This document shows positions 7,617 to 14,922 of a stretch of 64,000 bases of DNA, in pieces. Within the stretch, counting starts at the first letter, position 1. Each line of letters opens with the position of its first letter. The position numbers and the translations under genes were made by a program. The DNA comes from Streptomyces armeniacus (GTDB taxonomy: Bacteria > Actinomycetota > Actinomycetes > Streptomycetales > Streptomycetaceae): NCBI RefSeq assembly GCF_003355155.1, contig NZ_CP031320.1, positions 7,356,941-7,420,940 on the forward strand. The letters are read 5' to 3'. The notes beneath the pieces are model-generated. The model saw nothing but the letters and a program-made list of their open reading frames with translations, was not told the DNA's origin and ran no database searches.

Positions 7617-9118
7617 CAGCGCACACGGAGTCGACGGCGGACGCGGAGTCGACGGCGAACGCGGACACGTACGGCGGCAGGAGCACGTACGGCGCCGAGA
7701 ACACGTACGGCACCGAGGACACCGAGGGGCGATGGGACCCCGGTGCCGTCGTGGCCGAGGTCGTCGCCCGCGTACGGGAGCGGCAGCTCCTGCCCGCGGC
7801 CGAACGGCAGGAGGGCGACCGGGACGGCGGGGAGCCGGAAGGGCCGAACTCCCCCGGCCTCGGCGGCGCGTGGACCGGCAAGGCGCTGCTGCTGAGCGAG
7901 GTGAGCACGGCGCCCGGAGCCGATCCGGCGCTGCGCCGGGCGGCGCACGCCGCACTGGCGCGGGCGGCCGACTCCGCCGGTCCGGCCGCCTCGGCAGGGC
8001 TCACCGGGCTGTATCCGGGCCTCGGCGGACTCGCGTTCGCCGCCAAGCACGCCGCGCGTACGCCCAGGGAGTACGCCACCCTGCGCACGCGGCTCGACGC
8101 CGCCCTGCGTACGGAGGTCGCCGCGACGCTCGACGCGGAGCGCGCCCGGATGGCCGACGGCGAACCCGGGGCGCCCCGCGGGAGGTTCGACGTCATCGGC
8201 GGAATGACCGGCCTCGGCCGGTACTTCCTCGCGGAACCCGCCGACCTCGACACCGTACGGGACATCCTCGGCTATCTCGTCGCGCTGACCGAGCCGGTGA
8301 CGGTGCGGGGCGAGGACGGCGCCGTCAGGCGCCTGCCCGGCTGGTACAGCCCGCCCTGGCCGGTGCCTCCGGGGGCGCCCCCGCGCGCGAGCACCGACCC
8401 GGTCGCGCGCGAGCCGGTACTCGACCTCGGGCTGGCCCACGGCGCCGCCGGACCGCTCGCGCTGCTGTCGCTGTGCCGGTCCCGCGGCGTACGGGTCCCG
8501 GACCAGGACACCGCCATCAGGCGGCTGGCCGACTGGCTGCTGAGCTGGCGCCAACACGAAGGCGGCAGCGGCAACGGCAACGGCGACAGCGGCGGGAGTG
8601 CCCCGTACTGGCCCGCCCTGGTCACCCGCGACCAGGAGTGGGCCCCCGTACGGCCACACCTCAACCGGCGCCGCGCCACCTGGTGTTACGGCACCCCGGG
8701 CGTGGCCCGCGCCCTGCAACTCGCGGGAACGGCACTGGGCGAGGAGGCGTGGGTACAGAGCGCCGCCGACGGCATACGGGCGGTCTTCCGCCGGCCGGAC
8801 GGCTTGCAGGGGGTCGAGGAACCGGGCCTGTGCCACGGCCTCGCAGGCGTACTCCAGATCACCGGGCGCATGGCCGCCGACCTGGACGACCCCGCGCTGG
8901 CCGCGCGGGCGGACGAGCTGGCGGAACGGGTGTGTGCCGCGTTCGACCCCGCCCTGCCGTACGGTTTCGCCACCAGCTTCACGCCGTACGACGCTCCGTC
9001 AACGTTCCTCCTGGGCCCGGCGGGCATCGCCCTGGCACTGCACGGGCGGCTGGCGACGGCACCGCGTCCGCCCGCACCGGAGCCGCTGCCCTGGGACGCG
9101 GCGCTGCTCCTGGCCTGA
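7613..9118 (+). CDS. Lanthipeptide cyclase (LanC)
   Basis: 501 aa; forms thioether rings by adding precursor Cys thiols to Dha/Dhb, using a zinc ion. The double alpha-barrel motifs are present: LGLAHGAAGPLALL (~270-283), the zinc Cys in WCYGTPGVARAL (~354-365) and the Cys-His ligand pair in GLCHGLAGV (~403-411). The protein is longer than typical LanC (~400-440 aa) because of an N-terminal Thr/Ala/Glu-rich tail with TYG repeats, encoded by DNA with a recurring CGTACGG word. It starts inside the last codons of lanB. No transporter, protease or immunity gene follows, so maturation and export must use genes elsewhere or not occur. Confidence 0.92.
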   Translation: MTAHTESTADAESTANADTYGGRSTYGAENTYGTEDTEGRWDPGAVVAEVVARVRERQLLPAAERQEGDRDGGEPEGPNSPGLGGAWTGKALLLSEVSTAPGADPALRRAAHAALARAADSAGPAASAGLTGLYPGLGGLAFAAKHAARTPREYATLRTRLDAALRTEVAATLDAERARMADGEPGAPRGRFDVIGGMTGLGRYFLAEPADLDTVRDILGYLVALTEPVTVRGEDGAVRRLPGWYSPPWPVPPGAPPRASTDPVAREPVLDLGLAHGAAGPLALLSLCRSRGVRVPDQDTAIRRLADWLLSWRQHEGGSGNGNGDSGGSAPYWPALVTRDQEWAPVRPHLNRRRATWCYGTPGVARALQLAGTALGEEAWVQSAADGIRAVFRRPDGLQGVEEPGLCHGLAGVLQITGRMAADLDDPALAARADELAERVCAAFDPALPYGFATSFTPYDAPSTFLLGPAGIALALHGRLATAPRPPAPEPLPWDAALLLA

Positions 9119-9426
9119 GACGGTCACAGCCAACGGCGGAAGACGGCTGAGACGGCTGAAACTGCTGCGCGAACCGTCCAGATGCGCTCCGTCCGCGCCG
9201 GAGACCGGTGGCGCGCGGAGACCCCGCGGACGGCGACCCGTATCCCCCGGGCGAGCCACCCCGAACTGTCCACCGGAGGGTGACGCCCTCCGGCGACCCC
9301 GGTCCGTACGATTCCTGTCGGCTGCGGCGGTGTCGCGCTCCCCCCGTGCGGGGTGCCGCCGTGGCCCGCCCCGCCGCTCCCGCCCACGGTTCTGCGGAAA
9401 CAGCTCCTGAATCGGCTCCGGAAACA
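9119..9426. other. Intergenic stretch with no gene seen
   Basis: Downstream of lanC no frame looks protein-like. A short direct repeat containing GGAAACAGCTCC is present near 9397-9430. No integrase remnant was found on this side of the tRNA gene. Confidence 0.5.
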
Positions 9427-9459
9427 GCTCCGCCCCGGCCGGTGAGGCCGGGGCGGAGC
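9427..9459. terminator. Strong bidirectional terminator hairpin
   Basis: A perfect 14-bp stem, GCTCCGCCCCGGCC / GGCCGGGGCGGAGC, with a GGTGA loop. It lies ~310 bp after lanC and ~40 bp past the 3' end of the minus-strand tRNA gene, so it probably ends the tRNA transcript and can also stop read-through from lanC. Confidence 0.75.
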
Positions 9460-9498
9460 CGTACGGGCAGGCAGATCCCTCCGCTGAAGGGATGCCGG

Positions 9499-9571
9499 TA
9501 GGCCGTGTGGGACTCGAACCCACAACCAACGGATTAAAAGTCCGCTGCTCTGCCAATTGAGCTAACGGCCC
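9499..9571 (-). tRNA. tRNA-Lys (anticodon UUU)
   Basis: A 73-nt cloverleaf on the minus strand. The acceptor stem GGGCCGU/ACGGCCU has a G-U first pair; the D-arm is GCTC...GAGC; the anticodon loop CTTTTAA gives anticodon TTT; the T-arm is GTGGG-TTCGAGT-CCCAC; the discriminator base is A. CCA is not encoded. The 3' end faces the lanthipeptide locus. Confidence 0.95.
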
Positions 9572-9645
9572 GCCCCCGCAGCATAGCCCGCCTGCGGGCC
9601 GCGTCTCGAAAGCATTCTGCCTTGTCGGCGCGGGGTCGTCAGCCG

Positions 9646-11625
9646 TCAGCCGTTGCGCTTCCAACGGGGCTTGTCCGTACGGCGGTCGAAGGTGCGGCCG
9701 GCGCCGTTCCGGTTGAATGAGCCGGAGCCGCCGCGGTGGTCGTCGCGACGGCCCTGCGGGCCGCGGTCGTTGGTGTCGCGGCGGTCGCGGCCGTACGGGC
9801 GGCGGTCGCTGTCGCGGCGGTCGTCGCGGCGGAAGCCGCCACCGCCACCGCCCTCGCGCCGGTCCCGGCTGTACGGACGGGCGCTGCCGCCGGCACCGCT
9901 CGTACCGCCACGGCTGTCGCCGCCACGGCTGTCGCTGCCGCGCCGGTCGCCGCCGCGGTCGTCGCGGCGCTCGTACGGACGGCGGTCGCGCGTGTCGCCG
10001 CGGCCGTCACCGCCGCGGGGCCCGCGCCCCTCGCCGCCACGGAAACCGCCGCGGTCGCCCCGGTCACCACGGTCGCCGCGGTCACCGCCGCGGTCGTTGT
10101 CGCGGCGCTCGTACGAGCCGCGCTCGTCGCGCCGCTCCTCCTGCTTGCGCTCGCGCCGCTCCGCGCGCCGGCGCTCCGCCGCCGCCTCGGCCTCGGCCTC
10201 CGCGGCCACCTCGGCCGCCAGTGCCTCGGTCGCCTGCGCCAGCGCCTCGTCCGGGTCGTCGCCGCGCTCGCGCGCTGCCCGTACGGTCAGCCGGTCCGCT
10301 TCCTCGCGCAGCTCGGTCGCATGCCGCTGGGCGCGCTCGAGCTGCCGCTCGAGGTCCTTGACCTCGCGCTCCGCCTGCCGGGCGGTGTTCGCCGTGGACT
10401 CGGCCTGCACCTCGGTCAGGGACCGGGCGCCGGTGATCCGTGCCACGTCGTCGTCGAAGACGTCGCCGCGCCCGATGATGTGCCGCGAGGCGTCGACGCC
10501 CGCGTCCTCCATCAGCCGGAAGATCTGCCGCCGCTGGTGCGGCAGGGCCAGCGAGACGACCGTGCCGGACTCGCCCGCACGCGCCGTACGGCCGGAACGG
10601 TGCAGGTAGTCCTTGTGGTCACCGGCCGGGTCGACGTTCAGCACCAGGTCGATGCCGTCGACGTGGATGCCGCGCGCCGCGACGTCCGTCGCGACGAGCG
10701 TGTTGACCTGGCCGCCCTTGAAGTCGTCCAGCGTGCGCGTACGCGCGCCCTGCGTCATGCCGCCGTGCAGCGCGTCGGCCTTCACACCCGACTCGCGGAG
10801 CTGCTCCGCGACCCGGTCGGCGCCCAGCTGGGTGCGGACGAAGATGATCGTCCGGCCCTTGCGCGCCGCGATGGCCGCCGTGACCGGCGCCTTGTCGCGC
10901 GGCTTCACGACCAGCACGTGGTGCGTCATCGTCGTGACGGCGCCCTGTGCGGCGTCCACCTCGTGGCTGACCGGGTCGACCAGGTAGCGCTTGACGAGGG
11001 TGCCGATCTCCTTCTCCAGCGTCGCGGAGAAGAGCATGCGCTGGCCGCCCTCGGGGATGAGGTCGAGCAGCTCGATGACCTCGGGCAGGAAGCCCAGGTC
11101 GGACATCTGGTCGGCCTCGTCGAGTACGGCGACCTCGACGTCGTCGAGCGCGCACGCGCCGCGGTTGATCAGGTCGCGCAGCCGGCCGGGGGTGGCGACG
11201 AGGATGTCGACGCCGCGGTCGAGCGCGTACATCTGGTTGCTCATCGAGGTGCCGCCGCAGACGACCTTGAACTTCAGGCCGAGCGTGTCCCCGTACGGCT
11301 GCAGCGCGTCGGAGACCTGCATCGCCAACTCGCGGGTCGGGGTGAGGATCAGGCCGCGCGGGCGGCGCTTCGCGGTCTGCCCGCCGGCGAGGCGGGTCAG
11401 CAGCGGCAGGCCGAAGGAGAGGGTCTTGCCGGAGCCGGTACGGCCACGGCCGAGGATGTCCTTGCCCGCCAGCGCGTCCGGGATGGTCGCGGCCTGGATG
11501 GGGAAGGGGGTGGTAACGCCGTTCTGGGCGAGTTTGGCGACGAGCTGCTCGGCGAGACCGAGATCACCGAAGGTGACGGTCTCCTCGTCCTCGGGCAGGA
11601 CGGCGTCGGGTGCAGAAACGGACAT
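9646..11625 (-). CDS. DEAD-box RNA helicase with Arg/Gly/Asp-rich tail
   Basis: 659 aa from ATG 11625 (MSVSAPDAV); further upstream in-frame codons give low-complexity sequence. It unwinds structured RNA using ATP. Motifs in order: Q-motif TPFPIQ (~36-41), Walker A GRTGSGKT (~58-65), PTRELA, DEAD in VLDEADQM (~170), SAT in LFSATLE and the C-terminal motif GRTARAGESG. After ~residue 400 comes a coiled, Ala/Glu/Arg-rich stretch (~440-510). An RNA-binding tail of RGG/RDDR repeats follows, typical of Streptomyces cold-shock or ribosome-assembly helicases. The tail DNA is highly repetitive and creates long antisense open frames that are not genes. Confidence 0.93.
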   Translation of the reverse strand: MSVSAPDAVLPEDEETVTFGDLGLAEQLVAKLAQNGVTTPFPIQAATIPDALAGKDILGRGRTGSGKTLSFGLPLLTRLAGGQTAKRRPRGLILTPTRELAMQVSDALQPYGDTLGLKFKVVCGGTSMSNQMYALDRGVDILVATPGRLRDLINRGACALDDVEVAVLDEADQMSDLGFLPEVIELLDLIPEGGQRMLFSATLEKEIGTLVKRYLVDPVSHEVDAAQGAVTTMTHHVLVVKPRDKAPVTAAIAARKGRTIIFVRTQLGADRVAEQLRESGVKADALHGGMTQGARTRTLDDFKGGQVNTLVATDVAARGIHVDGIDLVLNVDPAGDHKDYLHRSGRTARAGESGTVVSLALPHQRRQIFRLMEDAGVDASRHIIGRGDVFDDDVARITGARSLTEVQAESTANTARQAEREVKDLERQLERAQRHATELREEADRLTVRAARERGDDPDEALAQATEALAAEVAAEAEAEAAAERRRAERRERKQEERRDERGSYERRDNDRGGDRGDRGDRGDRGGFRGGEGRGPRGGDGRGDTRDRRPYERRDDRGGDRRGSDSRGGDSRGGTSGAGGSARPYSRDRREGGGGGGFRRDDRRDSDRRPYGRDRRDTNDRGPQGRRDDHRGGSGSFNRNGAGRTFDRRTDKPRWKRNG

Positions 11626-12122
11626 GCGAAATGCGAACCTTCCGGAGTCACGGCACGCGCCCATAACTCCGTGTTGCACACACGATCGCCTCAGTGCGAT
11701 CAAGCCACGGCTGGAAAGGAACGCGCCACACGGCGCGCTCTGTGGTGGCGCCGGGCAAATGGGATCAAACGATCTACCAGCATACGCACCCGGTGGCGGG
11801 GTGCGCAAATGAGCTCCCGCGAGGGGCCGCCGTACGGGCGCCGCTGGGCGCCGAGCATACGCCCGCGGGGTGCGGGATGGCCACGGGGGCACGGCAGTTG
11901 GGCCGTGACGGCCGCCTGCCCGGCCGTCTGTCTGGCCGCCTCTCCGGCCGCCTCTCCGGCCGTCTCTCCGGCCGTCTGTCCGGCCGTCTGTCCGGCAGCG
12001 GCCGCCGGTGCGCGCCGTCCGTACGGGGCACACGCGTACGCCCTCCGTCCGTACGGGGCACACGCCCGCACGCCCTCCGCCCGTACGGCGTCAGCCCGTA
12101 CGGGGCACGCGCTCGTACGGCG
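11626..12122. repeat. Repeat-rich intergenic region upstream of the DEAD-box gene
   Basis: Two repeat families are visible. At ~11926-11995, six or so 12-bp units (TCCGGCCGTCTG-like) run head to tail. At ~12010-12085 a longer unit beginning CCGTCCGTACGGGGCACACGC is repeated once with changes, and the CGTACGG word recurs several times up to 12120. No gene is supported. The helicase promoter should lie in 11626-11800, where base composition is lower. The open translations across it are Arg/Pro shadows. Confidence 0.6.
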
Positions 12123-14650
12123 TCAGCCGCCGCCCGACGCGCCGCTCGTCCCGCCGTCCCCGCCACCGCCGCCGCCCGCGGGGTCCGGCGGCGTGCTTCC
12201 GGTGGGCGTCGGCGGTACGTCCGGTGACGGCGGCGGGCCGTCGCCACCCGACGCACCTCCGGCGGCCGTCGCGCCGGAACCCGGCGGCTGCGCCGGCGGG
12301 CCGCCGCCGGAGGCGGCACCGCCTGTGCCGCCTCCGTACGTACCGGCCGCGCCCTCTCCCGTACCGGCGGCCGCGCCCGCCGTACTCGCCCGGCCGCCGG
12401 AGTCTCCGCTTCCGCCGCCGTCGGCCCCGTGCGCGCCGGCGGGCCCGCGTCCGTCGGCGTCCGCCCCGCGCCCTCCGCCGGCGCTGCCGCGTGCGCCGTC
12501 CGCGCCGTCACGGGCGCCGGGTCCGCCCCCGAAGTCCGCGTGCCACTGGCCGTCCCGGTGCCGCGCGGTGCCGGGAGAGGGGCCGTCGTCGCGCCACGCG
12601 CCATCCGCGTGCCCGTCGCCGTCGGGGGCCGTACGTCCGGTGCGCCGCTCCGCGTCCGCGTCCCGGTCCTCCGCCGAGCCCACCGACATGCAGCCGGTGG
12701 CGGCCGCGAGCACCGCCACGGCGGCGACCGCGCGTACGGCGGCGCGGCTGCCGGCGACTGTGGTGGTGGCGCGGGCTCGGCGCACGGCAGGACCTCCGGG
12801 GTGACGGGGCGGTGACCCTGGTACGGGGGGTGGGCGGGGTCGTACGCGTGATCCTCGTGAAGCTCGTTGTCCCGGTCCGGGCCCTGGCCCCGGTCCTGGT
12901 ACGGGTCCTGGTACGGGTCCGGCTGGTACGCCTCGGGCTCGTACGGGGGCTCGGGCTGCGGCTCGCGGGGGTACCGGGGCACCGGTACGGAGCGGCTCGT
13001 GCCGTGCCGCGCGCCCGGCAGCGCGGTGGGGCCCTCGCCGCTCCAGCGCTCGGTCCGCTCCTCGGGCTCGTACGGTGCGGACGGCGCGTTCGGGGCAGCC
13101 GCCGCGGAGGGCGCGACGGTGTGCGGCTCGGGGCCGTACGGCTGGCCCTCGGGGCCGTAGACGAGCGGCTCCTGGCGCTCCGGCGCACCCGGGGCGCCGT
13201 CGCCGCCGGGTGTCCACCAGTCCGCGGAAGTGGTGCCGCCCTCGGGCAGGGCGGGCTGCTGCGCCGCGGTGCGCCCCTGCGCCTCCGCCTCCACCCGGGC
13301 GGACGCGGCGCGCGCACCGGCGCGGTACGCGGCGATCGCGCCGCGGCGCGCGGCGCGTGCGGCGGCGCCACCGCCCGAGTCCGCGCCCTCGAAACCGAAG
13401 ATGCCCGCGCGCTGGGCGTCACCCGCGCCCGGACCGGCGTACGCGCCGGGCACACCGGCGCCACCCGAACCGGGCGCGCCGGCGGGGGGCGCGCCCGCGC
13501 TACCGCCCCGCCCGAACGTGTCACCCGCGTGCGGCGGTTGACCGCCTCCGGGCTCCTGCCCGGGCGCCTCGGGCCCGGCGTACCGCCCCGAGACCCCCTC
13601 GGGCAGCGGTCCGCGCGGCAGCCGCCCCGGCGGCGGCGCGCTCCCGCCGGCGCCACCGGCACCGGCGCCCGCGCCCGGCCCCGGGCCCGCACCGCCCGTT
13701 AAACCGGGCCCCGGTCCGGGCCCGTTCGGCCCGCCCCGCTGCGCGCCCGCGCCGCCACGCGGCTCGTACGCGCCCTCGCCCCACGCGTACCGGCCGTCCC
13801 GGCGCTGCCCGCTCTGCCCGTACGGGTCCGGCTGCCCGTACGGGTCCCGCTGCCCGTACGGAGCCTGCTGCCCGTACGTGCCCCGCGCCCCGGCGCCGTT
13901 CGCCCCGCGCGCCCCGTTCGCTCCGGACCCCGCGCCCTCCGCCGGCACCGCCGGCAGCGCGTGCGCGCCGCGGGACGGCCCGTCCGCCGGTGCCGCCGGG
14001 TCGGCGTGGTCCACGGGGTCCGCCGGGCCCGCGACGCGGTCCGGCAGCGTGTCGTACCCGCACAGCGCCTCCTCCGCCGCGCCCACGGCCATGCCGGTGA
14101 GCAGCGCGCGGCCGTCGTCGCAGACGAGCACGGAGCGGGCGGTGATGTTTCGGTGCACCCAGCCGTGCGTGTGCACGGCGTTCAGCGCGTCCAGCAGGTC
14201 GGCCGCGATCTCGGCGGCGCGGTGCGGGCTCAGCGGCTGCTCGGCGAGGACGGCCACGAGGGGCCGTGCGGGCACGAGTTCGCTGACGATCCAGAGTCCG
14301 TCGCCCTCGACGAAGACGTCGAAGACCTGGTCGAGCCGCGGGTGATCGGGGATGCGGGAGGCCGCCAGCGCCGCCTCCACCGCGCGCCGTACGCCCGGCT
14401 CGGCGGGTCTGCGGGTGGCGCGGCCGGATCCCGCTCCCGGCAACGGGCGTGCGCCGCCGGACGGTTGGCCGCCGTCCACCATTTCCGCGTCGACGACCTC
14501 CGGCAACGGCACCTGCCGCACCAGCACTTCCTGACCGCTGGCGGTGTCGTACGCGCGGGTCTCCGCGAGTTCGTACTCCTCTGCGGGAAGCTGCGGCAGG
14601 CGGTAGCGGTCGGCCAGCAACCGCCCCGCGTAGTCCGCGTTGTCTTCCAC
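11774..14650 (-). CDS. Protein kinase-like (pseudokinase) protein; C-terminal end uncertain
   Basis: The start is GTG 14650 (VEDNADYAGR) after GGGAGG. Residues ~1-200 follow a kinase fold: VLVRQVPL resembles the ATP-lysine strand but lacks Lys, IPDHPRLDQVFDVF and LWIVSELV match the N/C-lobe hinge, and the catalytic loop reads HGWVHRNITARSVLV, where HRD has become HRN. No DFG is seen (LLTGMA instead). It is therefore probably an inactive pseudokinase. A long Gly/Pro/Tyr linker with PYGQ repeats follows. The frame stays open to 11774, but past ~12,800 the composition becomes shadow-like and the lipoprotein frame takes over, so either the gene really ends in another phase (frameshift) or two genes overlap. 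Confidence 0.6.
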   Translation of the reverse strand: MEDNADYAGRLLADRYRLPQLPAEEYELAETRAYDTASGQEVLVRQVPLPEVVDAEMVDGGQPSGGARPLPGAGSGRATRRPAEPGVRRAVEAALAASRIPDHPRLDQVFDVFVEGDGLWIVSELVPARPLVAVLAEQPLSPHRAAEIAADLLDALNAVHTHGWVHRNITARSVLVCDDGRALLTGMAVGAAEEALCGYDTLPDRVAGPADPVDHADPAAPADGPSRGAHALPAVPAEGAGSGANGARGANGAGARGTYGQQAPYGQRDPYGQPDPYGQSGQRRDGRYAWGEGAYEPRGGAGAQRGGPNGPGPGPGLTGGAGPGPGAGAGAGGAGGSAPPPGRLPRGPLPEGVSGRYAGPEAPGQEPGGGQPPHAGDTFGRGGSAGAPPAGAPGSGGAGVPGAYAGPGAGDAQRAGIFGFEGADSGGGAAARAARRGAIAAYRAGARAASARVEAEAQGRTAAQQPALPEGGTTSADWWTPGGDGAPGAPERQEPLVYGPEGQPYGPEPHTVAPSAAAAPNAPSAPYEPEERTERWSGEGPTALPGARHGTSRSVPVPRYPREPQPEPPYEPEAYQPDPYQDPYQDRGQGPDRDNELHEDHAYDPAHPPYQGHRPVTPEVLPCAEPAPPPQSPAAAPPYARSPPWRCSRPPPAACRWARRRTGTRTRSGAPDVRPPTATGTRMARGATTAPLPAPRGTGTASGTRTSGADPAPVTARTAHAAAPAEGAGRTPTDAGPPARTGPTAAEAETPAAGRVRRARPPVRERARPVRTEAAQAVPPPAAARRRSRRVPARRPPEVRRVATARRRHRTYRRRPPEARRRTPRAAAVAGTAGRAARRAAADAVRARAPYGLTPYGRRACGRVPRTDGGRTRVPRTDGAHRRPLPDRRPDRRPERRPERRPERRPDRRPGRRPSRPNCRAPVAIPHPAGVCSAPSGARTAAPRGSSFAHPATGCVCW
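12123..12785 (-). CDS. Lipoprotein with low-complexity Gly/Ala/Ser/Pro tail
   Basis: 220 aa from a GTG at 12785 with an ideal ribosome binding site (CCGGAGG, 7 nt before the start). The N-terminus has basic residues, a hydrophobic core AVRAVAAVAVLAAATGC and a lipobox ATGC, so the mature protein starts at Cys ~29 and is lipid-anchored outside the membrane. The mature part is Asp/Arg-rich, then Gly/Ala/Ser, then Pro/Gly-rich, resembling a cell-wall spanning linker. It overlaps the open frame of the kinase-like gene upstream in a different phase. Alternatively this is the true C-terminal half of that protein after a frameshift. Confidence 0.55.
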   Translation of the reverse strand: MRRARATTTVAGSRAAVRAVAAVAVLAAATGCMSVGSAEDRDADAERRTGRTAPDGDGHADGAWRDDGPSPGTARHRDGQWHADFGGGPGARDGADGARGSAGGGRGADADGRGPAGAHGADGGGSGDSGGRASTAGAAAGTGEGAAGTYGGGTGGAASGGGPPAQPPGSGATAAGGASGGDGPPPSPDVPPTPTGSTPPDPAGGGGGGDGGTSGASGGG

Positions 14651-14850
14651 GACGCCTCCCACACTCCCACAGCGCGCGAGCAGTCCGTCAAAACCGGTCC
14701 CGATCCGCCTCGTTACGGATGCGTACGGTCTGCGGTCTTTCACGATACGTGCCGAAGCGGCCCGGCGCCGCCGGTAAGTCCCACTCCGTCCGGTCAGCTT
14801 TTCCCCTCGGAGGCCGCCCGCGACACCTCCGTCGCCCGCGCGGCGAACAC

Positions 14851-14922
14851 GGTCACCGCCCTCACCGCCCTCACCGCGGTCACCGCGGTCACCGCGGTCA
14901 CCGCGATCGTCGCGGTCACTGC
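14851..14922. repeat. 9-bp tandem repeat at the kinase stop codon
   Basis: Eight consecutive 9-bp units (consensus GGTCACCGC). The last unit contains the stop codon of the minus-strand kinase gene (14916-14918), so the array sits at and beyond its 3' end. Read in the kinase phase past the stop it would add Ala-Val-Thr repeats. Confidence 0.85.

Noticed and set aside
9499..9571. tRNA-Lys as attachment site of an integrative element carrying the lanthipeptide genes
   Set aside because: The tRNA 3' end faces the locus, but no integrase, excisionase or direct repeat of the tRNA end was found between 1 and 9.5 kb.
11926..11995. Tandem repeats as a CRISPR array
   Set aside because: Units are 12 bp, contiguous and without spacers; no cas genes are present anywhere in the window.
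9736..12804. A 1022-codon plus-strand ORF antisense to the DEAD-box helicase
   Set aside because: It is created by the RGG/RDDR repeat DNA and high GC; composition is Ala/Val/Arg without any domain, while the minus strand encodes a clear helicase.
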